Notes: generated by a model not told the origin, from the letters alone. DNA of 36,424 bases from Neglectibacter sp. X58 (GCF_009936035.1 NZ_QWEO01000029.1:1-36424), one strand, 5' to 3'. Shown: positions 18,171-26,687, counted from the first letter of the stretch. Made by a program: numbers and translations.

Positions 18171-19112
18171 ATGGACAAAAAATCCAGGGTATATATAGCC
18201 GGCCACACGGGTATGGTAGGCTCTGCCATTGTGCGTGCGTTAAAGCGGCAAGGATATGGAAATATCATCACTTGTACACACAAGGAGTTGGATTTGCGCT
18301 GCCAGGCTGATGTACAGCGCTTTTTTGCTACGGAAAGGCCGGAATACGTTTTTGCCGCTGCCGCACGGGTCGGAGGAATCAAGGCAAACAGCGAAGCGCC
18401 GGCAGATTTTTTCTATGACAACATGCAGATTGCAGACAACTTGATTATGGAGGCGCATCAGTATGGTGTAAAGAAATTCCTGTTTTTGGGCAGCACTTGT
18501 ATGTATCCCCGGGACTGCGCACAGCCCATGAAGGAACAGGCGCTTTTAACGGGTCTGCCAGAGTATACCAACGAGGGCTATGCCCTGGCGAAGGCCTGCG
18601 GCAGCCGCCTGTGTGCCTACATACGCAGACAGTATGGGGACGATTTTATCAGTTCTATCCCAGCTAATGCCTACGGCCCTGGAGACTCATTTGATAAAGA
18701 GCAGGCACATGTAATCCCCGCTCTGATCCGACGGTTTCACGAGGCCAAAGTGCAGGGCATACCGAATGTGGTTTGTTGGGGAGACGGAAGCCCATTGCGG
18801 GAATTCCTGTATGTTGATGATTTGGCAGATTCCTGTATTTATCTGATGAACCATTACAGTGGCGAAGCCCCTGTCAACATTGGGACAGGGAAGGAGATCA
18901 GCATTCGGGATTTGACCGAATTGACAGCAAAAGTTATAGGGTATACCGGCACAATTTCCTGGGATACTACAAGGCCTAACGGCGCACCCCGGCGGCTACT
19001 GGACATTTCCAAAACCGCCGCCCTGGGCTGGACATATAAAACCGAGTTGGAAGAGGGGATCCGCCTGACTTATGAGGATTTTCTTCACAATCCTGTGCGG
19101 GCTGAAAGGTAA
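18171..19112 (+). CDS. fcl: GDP-L-fucose synthase
   Basis: 313 residues. AGHTGMVGSAIVRALKRQGY, the Ser/Cys active site GSTCMYPRD, YALAKACGSRL (Tyr-x3-Lys) and HVIPALIRRFHEAK are all diagnostic of the 3,5-epimerase/4-reductase that turns GDP-4-keto-6-deoxymannose into GDP-L-fucose with NADPH. WGDGSPLREFLYVDDLAD and the end GWTYKTELEEG(I) also fit. It provides the donor for the GT11 enzyme at 12027. A TTG three bases upstream of the ATG is also possible. GC-richer than the preceding three genes. Confidence 0.95.
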   Translation: MDKKSRVYIAGHTGMVGSAIVRALKRQGYGNIITCTHKELDLRCQADVQRFFATERPEYVFAAAARVGGIKANSEAPADFFYDNMQIADNLIMEAHQYGVKKFLFLGSTCMYPRDCAQPMKEQALLTGLPEYTNEGYALAKACGSRLCAYIRRQYGDDFISSIPANAYGPGDSFDKEQAHVIPALIRRFHEAKVQGIPNVVCWGDGSPLREFLYVDDLADSCIYLMNHYSGEAPVNIGTGKEISIRDLTELTAKVIGYTGTISWDTTRPNGAPRRLLDISKTAALGWTYKTELEEGIRLTYEDFLHNPVRAER

Positions 19113-19117
19113 AATAT

Positions 19118-20425
19118 ATGAATGTTATTCTGTTGTCCGGCGGTTCAGGTAAGCGGCTGTGGCCCTTGTCTAACGAAGTGCGCTCCAAGCAGTTTATCAA
19201 GCTTTTTAAAACACAAGACGGCAGGCAGGAGTCCATGGTGCAGCGGGTATACAGGCAAATCCGCCAGGCTGATCCGGATGCAAAAATCATCATCGCCACA
19301 TCAAAAGCCCAAGTGTCGGCCATCCGCAATCAGTTGGAGAAAAATGTATCCATTTCTGTGGAACCCCGCCGGCGGGATACGTTTCCTGCTATTGCGCTGG
19401 CCTGCGCATACCTGTATGATGTCCAGGGCGTATCGCCAGAAGAGCCTGTGGTGGTGTGTCCGGTGGATCCCTATGTGGACGGCTCATACTTTCATTCGTT
19501 GAAAAGGCTGAGTGAACTTGCTATAACCGGAGACGCAAATCTGGTTTTGATGGGCATGCAGCCCACCTATCCCAGCGAAAAATATGGGTATATTCTGCCG
19601 GAAGGCGCTGCGGAGGTCAGCAAGGTGCTGGCTTTTAAAGAAAAGCCAGATGTTGCAACCGCGCAGGATTATATAGAAAAGGGTGGCCTGTGGAATGGCG
19701 GCGTGTTCGCCTTCAGGCTGCAATATGTCCTGGATAAGGCCCATGAATCGGTAAATTTCACAGACTATCAGGATTTGTACACAAAGTATCAGCAGCTTCC
19801 TAGGATCAGCTTTGATTATGCTGTCGTGGAACAGGAGCCGGACATCCAGGTTTTGCGGTTTGCAGGCGAGTGGAAAGATATTGGCACCTGGAATACCATT
19901 ACAGAGGCCATGGATGGACACAGCCTGGGAGAAGCAGTGTTGCACGAAAGCTGTGAAAATGTACATATCCTCAACGAATTGAATGTGCCTGTCCTGGCAT
20001 TGGGCCTGCATGATGTGATTATTTCTGCCAGTCCCCAAGGGATTTTGGTTTCCGATAAAGGGCAGTCCAGCCACATAAAGCCGCTGGTAGACAGCCTGGA
20101 ACAGCAGGTAATGTATGCGGAAAAGTCCTGGGGAAGCTACCAGGTTCTGGACGTGGAGGACAGCAGCCTGACTATCAAAGTGACGCTGAAGCCAGGGCAC
20201 AGCATGAATTACCACAGCCACCAGTTCCGGGACGAGGCGTGGGTGGTAATTGCCGGTGAAGGCCGAGTGATCCTGGACGGCAAAGAGAAGCTTGTGCAGG
20301 CTGGCGACATTGTTTCCATGAAAGCCAGGTGCCCCCATACTGTTCTAGCTTTATCCGAACTGAAAATGGTTGAGGTGCAGTTTGGAAAGGAGATCAGTGG
20401 GGAGGATAAGACTGTTTTAAATTGA
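19118..20425 (+). CDS. manC: Mannose-1-phosphate guanylyltransferase with cupin tail
   Basis: 435 residues. LLSGGSGKRLWPLSNE is the nucleotidyltransferase signature. VSVEPRRRDTFPAIA, VCPVDPYVDG, KVLAFKEKPD and GLWNGGVFAFRL are the catalytic core. The C-terminal ~110 residues are a cupin (MNYHSHQFRDEAWVV ... LVQAGDIVSM) as in bifunctional ManC/XanB proteins, but it is shorter than a full PMI domain. It makes GDP-mannose for Gmd. It starts 5 bp after fcl, so the two are co-translated. Confidence 0.93.
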   Translation: MNVILLSGGSGKRLWPLSNEVRSKQFIKLFKTQDGRQESMVQRVYRQIRQADPDAKIIIATSKAQVSAIRNQLEKNVSISVEPRRRDTFPAIALACAYLYDVQGVSPEEPVVVCPVDPYVDGSYFHSLKRLSELAITGDANLVLMGMQPTYPSEKYGYILPEGAAEVSKVLAFKEKPDVATAQDYIEKGGLWNGGVFAFRLQYVLDKAHESVNFTDYQDLYTKYQQLPRISFDYAVVEQEPDIQVLRFAGEWKDIGTWNTITEAMDGHSLGEAVLHESCENVHILNELNVPVLALGLHDVIISASPQGILVSDKGQSSHIKPLVDSLEQQVMYAEKSWGSYQVLDVEDSSLTIKVTLKPGHSMNYHSHQFRDEAWVVIAGEGRVILDGKEKLVQAGDIVSMKARCPHTVLALSELKMVEVQFGKEISGEDKTVLN

Positions 20426-20460
20426 ATGGTATATATGCATATGTTCTGGGGGATTGTTAA

Positions 20461-21582
20461 ATGAAAAGAATTATCTTGTATGGATGTGGTACAGCAAGTG
20501 TTGAGATGCGCCGGAATGTTGAGTTTTTTATGGATAAAAGCTATGAAATCATTGGCTGTATTGATGGAAAATATAATTATGATGCTTTAGATAACAAACC
20601 TTTTTTTGAATTTGAAGAATTACAAAATATTGACTTTGATTTTATATTATTATGCTCAAAAAAGGAATCAACTTTAGCAAGTATGCTTAAAAGAATCCAG
20701 GAAAGCAGCATAGATGCAAAGAAGGTTCTAACTCCACTTCTTTTTATGGAAAAAAGTAAGGAAAGAGCACATATAGATTTAATTAATATCGTAAATAATT
20801 ATTATTCAAGAGAGCCAAATTTAATTTTTGGAATGTCGTATTCTTATACTGACTTGATATTAAAAGGCTTAAAAATTCCATTTTTTAGGTGCTGCTGTCC
20901 TGGCATGGATTTATACTATAGTTTAGAAGTATACAAATATATGCATAATTGCAAAAAGATTAGTAAGAAAATAGATATAGTGTGGCTTATGTTTGCTTAT
21001 GATCATTTCCACTATGATATGTCTCGTTCGCTTACTCAATACAAATCAGGAAATATTTTTTCTTTATGGCGCCTGGATGACTGGCATAATGCAGAGTTCT
21101 GTGCTGATGCGTGGGAATATATTGAAAATTATCGTTTGTTTGGTAAACGTATAACTGAGTTTTACCACTTTGGGCAATTTGACCATCAAAATAAAAGCCA
21201 GCACTATTCTATACCGGATGGTGAAAGTGTTCTGCCATCTATATGGTTTCGGAAACATGAAGAAACTGTTGTAGAAAATATAGACATATTCAAAAAGTTT
21301 ATTAATCTGATAAGGGAAGATGGAGCAAACCCTGTTGTGATAATTCCTCCTTATTACTTACATGGGATAGATAAACAGTCAAAAGAAGCCTTTGAGGAAA
21401 AACGCAAGGAGTTTTATCAGATACTAAATGACATAGAAGCGGAAACCGGAAGAATTTCACTTTTTGACTACTCGGACTTATTTGAACATCGGAAAGAATG
21501 TTTTACGGATTTGATACATCTGAATTCACTGGGGGCAAAACTTTTCACAGAAATAATAAATAGAGAAGTTATATTAAGATGA
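20461..21582 (+). CDS. SGNH-hydrolase-like protein with N-terminal Rossmann-like domain
   Basis: 373 residues, not confidently recognised. Residues 1-95 (RIILYGCGTASVEMRRNVEFF, then IGCIDGK) resemble the nucleotide-binding-like domain also seen in the FkbM protein at 6395. Later LIFGMSYSYTDLIL offers a Ser nucleophile block, VVIIPPYYLHG a strand with a possible oxyanion block, and FTDLIHLNSLGAKLF a D-x-x-H dyad, together an SGNH esterase/acyltransferase pattern like that of DltD-type enzymes. It may add or remove acyl groups on the flagellar glycan. It is much more AT-rich than manC, a sign of separate transfer, and is the last gene of the locus. Confidence 0.55.
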   Translation: MKRIILYGCGTASVEMRRNVEFFMDKSYEIIGCIDGKYNYDALDNKPFFEFEELQNIDFDFILLCSKKESTLASMLKRIQESSIDAKKVLTPLLFMEKSKERAHIDLINIVNNYYSREPNLIFGMSYSYTDLILKGLKIPFFRCCCPGMDLYYSLEVYKYMHNCKKISKKIDIVWLMFAYDHFHYDMSRSLTQYKSGNIFSLWRLDDWHNAEFCADAWEYIENYRLFGKRITEFYHFGQFDHQNKSQHYSIPDGESVLPSIWFRKHEETVVENIDIFKKFINLIREDGANPVVIIPPYYLHGIDKQSKEAFEEKRKEFYQILNDIEAETGRISLFDYSDLFEHRKECFTDLIHLNSLGAKLFTEIINREVILR

Positions 21583-21638
21583 CATCATGATGATACCTGA
21601 TTGTCATCAGTTAAAACAAAGTTAACGTTATTTTTTTG
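21578..21638 (+). terminator. Weak terminator region after the glycan locus
   Basis: GATGACA (21578-21584) pairs with TGTCATC (21602-21608), extended inward by TCA/TGA with a bulge. The palindrome TAACGTTA followed by seven T's lies at about 21624-21638. Neither hairpin is strong alone, but together they end the long co-oriented run. Confidence 0.45.
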
Positions 21639-21696
21639 AGTGCGTTGATATACTTAGAAGGCGAGGGCAGGCGCCCCTGCCAATACGAATAGAATT

Positions 21697-21942
21697 GTGA
21701 AGGATGGCTTTTGGGATTGGGATGATGTGGATAGGATGGAGTATATGTTGCAGATGATTTTGGAGGCTGTCAATTTGTACCGATTGACTCGCGCTGACAG
21801 CCTCTCAGTTTTTGTGCCACCTTTTGACCCGGAACCAGAAAAACCTGGTGAACTGATAGAACCAAACCTCTGGGCTTTAGCGGAAAAGCTGAGTAAAAAA
21901 ATTTCAAAAATCCCTTGCAATTTTCTTTTCCCTGTGCTATAA
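21697..21942 (+). CDS. Possible small acidic protein, or gene remnant
   Basis: An open frame of 81 codons from GTG, with sense codons continuing upstream to 21658. Its composition (DGFWDWDDVDRMEYMLQMI, later PPFDPEPEKPGELIEPNLWAL) looks more like protein than noise. There is no convincing ribosome binding site, a terminator-like hairpin lies inside it, and its last codons overlap the tRNA promoter. I cannot name it. It is more likely the 3' remnant of a lost gene than an expressed one. Confidence 0.25.
   Translation: MKDGFWDWDDVDRMEYMLQMILEAVNLYRLTRADSLSVFVPPFDPEPEKPGELIEPNLWALAEKLSKKISKIPCNFLFPVL
21763..21813 (+). terminator. Hairpin with T-run
   Basis: GAGGCTGTCA (21763-21772) and TGACAGCCTC (21795-21804) form a perfect 10-bp stem with a 22-base loop, followed by TCAGTTTTTG. 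It could end transcripts before the tRNA promoter. The long loop makes it less certain. Confidence 0.4.
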
Positions 21943-21943
21943 T
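21915..21943 (+). promoter_or_regulatory. Promoter of the initiator tRNA
   Basis: TTGCAA (21915-21920), 17 bases, TATAAT (21938-21943), with TGC giving an extended -10. Transcription would begin near 21950, about 30 bases before the mature tRNA 5' end. Confidence 0.8.
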
Positions 21944-21980
21944 AATTAAGCACTCAAAAAGAGACAAGGAAATTATATTT

Positions 21981-22057
<77 letters not shown>

Positions 22058-22060
22058 CAT

Positions 22061-22097
22061 ATATAGCCCAGAACCAAGCGTTCTGGGCTATATTTTG
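22061..22097 (+). terminator. Terminator right after tRNA-fMet
   Basis: A 14-bp perfect stem ATATAGCCCAGAAC/GTTCTGGGCTATAT with loop CAAGC, followed by TTTG. It is supplied by the element and replaces the original tRNA terminator, which now lies beyond attR at 34846-34873. Confidence 0.8.
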
Positions 22098-22122
22098 TGT
22101 TTCTAGCGGCTCTGCATATGAG

Positions 22123-22144
22123 ATTTGACCCCAATTTGACCCCA
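22123..22144 (+). repeat. Tandem 11-bp repeat near attL, probable integrase arm site
   Basis: Two head-to-tail copies of ATTTGACCCCA lie 66 bp inside attL. A matching tandem pair occurs near attR (34627-34647), with 20 bases identical between the two ends, in the same orientation. Paired direct repeats near both ends are typical arm-type sites bound by the N-terminal domain of tyrosine integrases. Confidence 0.7.
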
Positions 22145-22178
22145 ACGTTGTCAACTCATTTCCAACAGGGGATATACT

Positions 22179-23600
22179 TTAGACAGGAATTTGCAGCAGA
22201 AGCTGGCCTGCATCCAGCATGATTTGATTGGCTGGCGTAGGTTCGGGAGGGCAAATGCTGACTAAAAGCTCTTCTTGCAGATGCTCCTTCATATACTGCA
22301 AGCCTTGGTAGAGGTCTGGACCAGAGAAATTGACTTCTGGAAAGTTGGGAGCGGAAAAGCCGTATTCGCCGTTTACCAATGGGGTAGCAATGACAGGATA
22401 AGAAATTTCCTGCTGGGGTACTTGTCCCATGTCGAACAGTTCACCCATCAGAGCCATGCTCTCTACCTTGTGGTTGTTAAGCACATGGGTGTAGGTATCC
22501 ATGGTGAAAGACACAGAAGCGTGGCCTAGGATAACCGAAAGCGTTTTGGCATCCATACCTTGTTCCATGGCACGAGATGCGAACGTATGTCTGAGTGCAT
22601 GAAAAGTAAAATGCCGCAATCCAGCTATACTCAGCATCTGGTTGTACTGGTCTTTGAAGGTGCGTGGCTCCATGTACCCACCCAGTGGGTTTGTCACAAT
22701 GAAGCCGCTGTTTTGATAAAGCTCCCCTGCCGCTTGCTGGTCGCTTTGCTGCACAGCTTTCCAGTTTAACAAATCCTGCATCACAGCAGGGAGCAGAGGA
22801 ATAGAGCGTATCGAGTTCTGCGACTTCGGCGCTTGTATGACGATTTCCGTCTTGCTCTCACCAGGAGCAAGCGGACGTTCTTTTTTCGTCAAACGGTTCA
22901 ACGTGCGGCGAATGTGCATCAATCCAGACTGCACATCTATATCCTCCCAGCGCAGCCCCAGTAGCTCTCCCATGCGAACCCCGGTAAAGAGCACCAGCCG
23001 CACAAACACCCCGTAGCGGTGCTGATAGGTAGCTTTCAGGAGGCTTGCCTGCTCATCCCTTGTGAGTATCTCGATTTGCGGCTTGCTGCCTTGAGGCAGG
23101 TTGATAGCCGAAGCAGGATTGCTGGGAATGTACCCTTCTGATACAGCATAAGACAGCGCTTTGTGCAGGAACAGGTTCATGTTCACAAGGGTTTTGGGAG
23201 CAAGACCTTCTGTTTCTGCCTTGTAATTGTAAAACTGCTGTAGCAGGCGAGGCGTTAAGTCTTTCAGCCTTACAGACCCCAGGGTAGGCTTATAATGGAT
23301 ACGGATATACCCCTCATAGCTGACATAGGTTGACTGCTTGAGGGAGTTTTTCATGTAGACCTCCAAGCACATATCCAGCCATTCCTCCAGGGTAATGTTG
23401 CTGAAATTCCGAGGAGCTGTCTCGCAGAGATAAGACATTTCGTGCAGCAGTTTGACCGCTTCTGCTCTTGTAGGCGCGTACCGTGAAACCCGTTTGGGCT
23501 TCCCAGTAGCAAAATCTAAGCCGATGGTTACGCGGGCTTCCCAGCGGCCATCGGCTCTTTGGCGTATGCTTCCTTCGTTGTTAGCTCTTATCTTTGACAT
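22179..23600 (-). CDS. int: Tyrosine integrase with HicB-like C-terminal domain
   Basis: 473 residues from ATG 23600 (GGAAAGG 10 bp upstream; an earlier in-frame start at 23651 is less likely). The arm-binding N-terminus is EGSIRQRADGRWEARVTIG, then a SAM-like core-binding domain. Catalytic residues are visible in TGVRMGELLGLRWEDID (Arg), HALRHTFAS (His-x-x-Arg), LGHAS (His) and DTYTHV (Tyr nucleophile). Residues ~397-473 form an extra domain: YPVIATPLVNGEYGFSAPNF, then an amphipathic helix and PPEPTPANQI, matching the HicB-type antitoxin fold. The gene faces attL, as expected for an integrase. The role of the extra domain is unknown; it might control integrase stability or DNA binding. Confidence 0.92.
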   Translation of the reverse strand: MSKIRANNEGSIRQRADGRWEARVTIGLDFATGKPKRVSRYAPTRAEAVKLLHEMSYLCETAPRNFSNITLEEWLDMCLEVYMKNSLKQSTYVSYEGYIRIHYKPTLGSVRLKDLTPRLLQQFYNYKAETEGLAPKTLVNMNLFLHKALSYAVSEGYIPSNPASAINLPQGSKPQIEILTRDEQASLLKATYQHRYGVFVRLVLFTGVRMGELLGLRWEDIDVQSGLMHIRRTLNRLTKKERPLAPGESKTEIVIQAPKSQNSIRSIPLLPAVMQDLLNWKAVQQSDQQAAGELYQNSGFIVTNPLGGYMEPRTFKDQYNQMLSIAGLRHFTFHALRHTFASRAMEQGMDAKTLSVILGHASVSFTMDTYTHVLNNHKVESMALMGELFDMGQVPQQEISYPVIATPLVNGEYGFSAPNFPEVNFSGPDLYQGLQYMKEHLQEELLVSICPPEPTPANQIMLDAGQLLLQIPV

Positions 23601-23740
23601 GATACTCAAACCTTTCCTATGTAGTAGTAAGAACCGTGCTTGCTGTCTCATAGTGATAATATGTAATTGACAGTAGCGGGTTGAGCGGTTCTTTACTTTA
23701 TAGGTTCGAATGAGTTTATCTTTTTACAATCAAAGTCCCA

Positions 23741-23778
23741 AAAGGAAAGAGGCTGTCGATGGCGACAACCTCTTTTTT
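23741..23778 (-). terminator. Hairpin terminator between helicase and integrase
   Basis: AAGAGG-C-TGTCG (23747-23758) pairs with CGACA-A-CCTCTT (23763-23774), loop ATGG, one mismatch. Read leftward it is followed by TTCCTTTT; read rightward by TTTTTT. It can end the helicase transcript before the integrase. Confidence 0.65.
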
Positions 23779-23787
23779 GCAGTCGTT

Positions 23788-25758
23788 TTAACTGATTTTT
23801 TCTACATACCAACACGTTTCTCGCACACCCTTTGAGACTGTACGCGATTTGGAGGAAACTTCAAAGGGGAGGCAGAGAGCTGTTAATGCTTTATTCAGTA
23901 GCTTTTTCCCAGGTGCTCTTTTTGGTTTACCGAATCTGTCACCGTATCGTTTTAGGCTTGCAGGCAGCTCAGGAAGGGATAAAAGGAGGGTGAAGCATTC
24001 ATAAGCGAATTCGTCTTGCGCATCTTTCCTTATCCAGATTCTTTCTTTCGAGGAAGCACCTGCTGTATAATACCTATTGAAAAAATCAGCTATAGCCTTT
24101 TGAGCCTTTCCATAATGCAGCCATCTGTGTTCATCGTACTCTTTGCCGAGCCAAGAAAGCTGCCGCTTTAGGTAAAAATAAGGGTCGGAGGAGTTGTCAT
24201 GGAACTCATTTAAAGCTTCTATGTATCCAGATAGGTCAAATAAGGTTGATAAGAAAGCGGTTTTGCTAATTTGATAGTCATGCATGAATGTCTTTTTAGG
24301 CCTATATGTTCCAGTCCAATAAGGATAAATCAATCTTTTTCCCGCATCTGAGTGAAAAACATTTTCGGCCAGGTCCAATTCTACCTTTGATAAGGTGTAC
24401 TTAGCCTTTAAATCCCATGTGTCTGTTAACTCGCCAGTAAAATCTTCAACCAACCCCAAACGGCAAAGGTTTTTCATTTGCCTTTCTAGCTGATGGCGGA
24501 TACCATGTATGCGGCGCTCTGTTTCCAGCATAATGTACAAATTTACCTGTTCATCTTTGTCCAATCGCTTTCGACCGAGCATCTGTAGGAAATTCACCTT
24601 ATTGCTGTGTGCGATTACGATGTGTTTGACAGCGGGGTCATGGATGCTTACCCCGCAGTCCATGATGGATGTGGAGATGAGAACACGGCAGCCAAATTTC
24701 TGCTTTTCAACTACATTTTTGAATTCCTTTTTTGGTCTGCCTGTTTTTCCTATCGTGTCTCTGCTGAGGAAAGCAGAATCTATTTCCCGCTCCTCCATAT
24801 ATGCGTCCAGTTTATACCCTGCGTTTTCATCGTCTGTAAAAACCAGCCACTTTTCATCAGCAGGATGAGCCTGGATTTCTTTTGATATTTCCTTCATTTC
24901 ACGATAATAAAACACGTTTAGTTGTTTATAACAGCTCTGTATTGCGGGGGCAGGAAGTGTTTTATAAGCGTTTTTACCCTGGTTAATGTGGTATTTTACG
25001 GCATCAAATGTTTCGGGAAAAATTTTAATCTCTTGGCATTTTTTATTAATATACTGTGTAGTATAGTTTTCAACTAGCTTAACACAACTTCTGCTCTCCG
25101 AGCCTTGATGTGTAATATCTGCGTAAAGTTTTAAACCTGTTTTGTCATCTGTTAATTCTTTCCGCTTTTCTGCCTGTTTTCTATATTGCGATAAGATGAG
25201 TTTAAAATGATATTGATAATTAAATGATTTTAGATTTAGCTTGCTGAAAGCCAGAAACCACTCCAAAGGCTCTGGTGTAGCGCTCATAAAAACATTTATC
25301 TCTTTTGTAGGTATTTTTTCCATCCAGTAATTCGTACCGGGGTTGAATTGAGCGTCATTTAGAAAATAATGGGCTTCGTCGTAGACATAGTACATGATAT
25401 CTTCTTCGAACAAGTGAAACTGTTCCTTTTCTTTATTGATGTTTGGAAACTGATAATTTTTCTCACAATGCTGATACGTAATGATGTGGATGGCTCGAAG
25501 CTGTTCGGCTGTGAGTTCTTCTGTCTCCCCGAAAAATTCTGAAAGCTTTCTGCGAGAATCGACTATGACCTGTTCATTCAGAATTTTGCGGTTGCAGAGA
25601 TAAAGGATATGTTTACCTGCTCTTATTGCGCGAGGGAGAAGCGCTGAGAGAATAAAAGTGGTCTTTCCGCTGCCAGTGGGGGAGTTTATAACGACAGTAT
25701 CCCCCGGTTTCCAGGAATCAACTTCTTCTTTGCTTATGGCTTCTGTAAGGTACTGCAT
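23788..25758 (-). CDS. Superfamily 2 DEAH-type helicase
   Basis: 656 residues from ATG 25758 (GAGG 11 bp upstream; a TTG at 25764 is an alternative). Walker A SPTGSGKTT (28-36), motif Ia (ILYLCNRKIL), DEAH (129-132), motif III MSATPE, motif V-like VLISTSIMDCGVSIHDP and motif VI QMLGRKR are all present, so an active ATPase is expected. The C-terminal ~200 residues are not recognised. In an integrative element it could unwind DNA for replication or transfer, or be an accessory defence gene. There is no nuclease motif that I can see. Confidence 0.85.
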   Translation of the reverse strand: MQYLTEAISKEEVDSWKPGDTVVINSPTGSGKTTFILSALLPRAIRAGKHILYLCNRKILNEQVIVDSRRKLSEFFGETEELTAEQLRAIHIITYQHCEKNYQFPNINKEKEQFHLFEEDIMYYVYDEAHYFLNDAQFNPGTNYWMEKIPTKEINVFMSATPEPLEWFLAFSKLNLKSFNYQYHFKLILSQYRKQAEKRKELTDDKTGLKLYADITHQGSESRSCVKLVENYTTQYINKKCQEIKIFPETFDAVKYHINQGKNAYKTLPAPAIQSCYKQLNVFYYREMKEISKEIQAHPADEKWLVFTDDENAGYKLDAYMEEREIDSAFLSRDTIGKTGRPKKEFKNVVEKQKFGCRVLISTSIMDCGVSIHDPAVKHIVIAHSNKVNFLQMLGRKRLDKDEQVNLYIMLETERRIHGIRHQLERQMKNLCRLGLVEDFTGELTDTWDLKAKYTLSKVELDLAENVFHSDAGKRLIYPYWTGTYRPKKTFMHDYQISKTAFLSTLFDLSGYIEALNEFHDNSSDPYFYLKRQLSWLGKEYDEHRWLHYGKAQKAIADFFNRYYTAGASSKERIWIRKDAQDEFAYECFTLLLSLPELPASLKRYGDRFGKPKRAPGKKLLNKALTALCLPFEVSSKSRTVSKGVRETCWYVEKIS

Positions 25759-25780
25759 AGACAATCAAACCTCAAAATTG

Positions 25781-25832
25781 CAAAAATTTTGTCGTTTTCT
25801 TATATAATAACATACAAAATTTTGAAATGCAA
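25781..25832 (-). promoter_or_regulatory. Helicase promoter with palindromic operator-like sites
   Basis: On the minus strand TTGCAT (25832-25827), 17 bases, TATTAT (25809-25804). The perfect palindrome CAAAATTTTG (25815-25824) fills the spacer, and a near-copy CAAAAATTTTG (25781-25791) lies just downstream of the start. The arrangement suggests repression by a dimeric regulator, unidentified. Confidence 0.5.
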
Positions 25833-25983
25833 GTGATGAGTGAGATTTTGAATAAGGGACAACAGACGTTTGATGAAAGAGGATGGTTCTATCGGAGTAA
25901 GCCTTGTTGTTAGCGGATAAGTCGCAATCTTAAAAACGATGGTAAAGTTTTAAAACGAACATAACATCTCAGTAGGGACCTGG

Positions 25984-26046
25984 CAGGGATGTTAATATTC
26001 GCAAAGAGTTGAGAATATTTCTTCCCTGGCTTTGGGGGTTGGGGGG
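25984..26046 (+). other. Composite hairpin and G-runs upstream of the relaxase (oriT candidate)
   Basis: The 419-bp gap 25765-26183 has no gene. It contains CAGGGA (25984-25989) and AATATTC (25994-26000) paired with GAATATT (26013-26019) and TCCCTG (26023-26028), followed by two G-runs (26034-26038 and 26041-26046). An AT-rich leader then runs to the relaxase start. A two-step hairpin next to a relaxase gene is where an oriT normally lies, but no nic sequence is recognised. The rest of the gap shows nothing further. Confidence 0.4.
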
Positions 26047-26183
26047 TATTTAATTATCCTATTCAAGTTAAATTAAAAGACTATATTCAATAGCTATTGA
26101 TTTTATACGCACTATACTTATATGTAATTTTATATTTATATATATACTATAGAGTAAAAATAAATTTAAAGGAGGCATACAAA

Positions 26184-26684
26184 ATGCCAGTTATGAAAGT
26201 TGCAAACAAAAAAGGAACTCATCAGAACGAGAATGCAAGAAGTTTACTGTACGATTACATCATGCAGCCAAACAAAATCCCACACCAGCTTGTGGGAAGA
26301 GAAAGCGTGGGAGCTAATGTTGTTGAGGAAATGAACCAGACAGCACAGCAGTTTAACAAGGATAGCCGAATTCGGGTTCGACATTTTATGGTATCTTACA
26401 CACCTTTTGACACCACTGACCCAACAGTAGTTGACGCTATAGCGCGAGAGGTTGCAGCTTACTTAGGCCAAAGGTATCAAGTAGTTTATGCTGTACACGA
26501 GGATACAAAGAACCTGCATTTCCACATCATGTTTAACGCTGTCAGCTATGTAGATGGCTATAAGTACCATGGTGACAAAGCGGAGCACTTTCAACTGCTG
26601 AACGCTATCAACGCCGCTAACCACCGATACGGCATCTATAGTATAAAGTACGTCTCAACTTTGTCTGACGAAGATATCCAGTGA
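26184..26684 (+). CDS. Compact relaxase/mobilization nuclease domain
   Basis: 166 residues from ATG 26184, with an ideal AAAGGAGG upstream. It belongs to the relaxase/mobilization nuclease family (Pfam PF03432 type): motif I around LLYDYIMQPNKIP with the Tyr candidate, and motif III NLHFHIMFNAVSYVDGYKY with the H-x-H-x3-N metal-binding pattern. Most members are 300-500 residues with a helicase, primase or oligomerization tail; here the chain ends soon after the nuclease domain at a normal stop followed by a terminator. It would nick the element's oriT for mobilization. The separate SF2 helicase may compensate for the missing tail. Confidence 0.82.
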   Translation: MPVMKVANKKGTHQNENARSLLYDYIMQPNKIPHQLVGRESVGANVVEEMNQTAQQFNKDSRIRVRHFMVSYTPFDTTDPTVVDAIAREVAAYLGQRYQVVYAVHEDTKNLHFHIMFNAVSYVDGYKYHGDKAEHFQLLNAINAANHRYGIYSIKYVSTLSDEDIQ

Positions 26685-26687
26685 GAG

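Noticed and set aside
23788-25758. Helicase as part of a known restriction or defence system
   Set aside because: No nuclease, methyltransferase or other recognised partner is adjacent, so a defence role cannot be supported from sequence alone.
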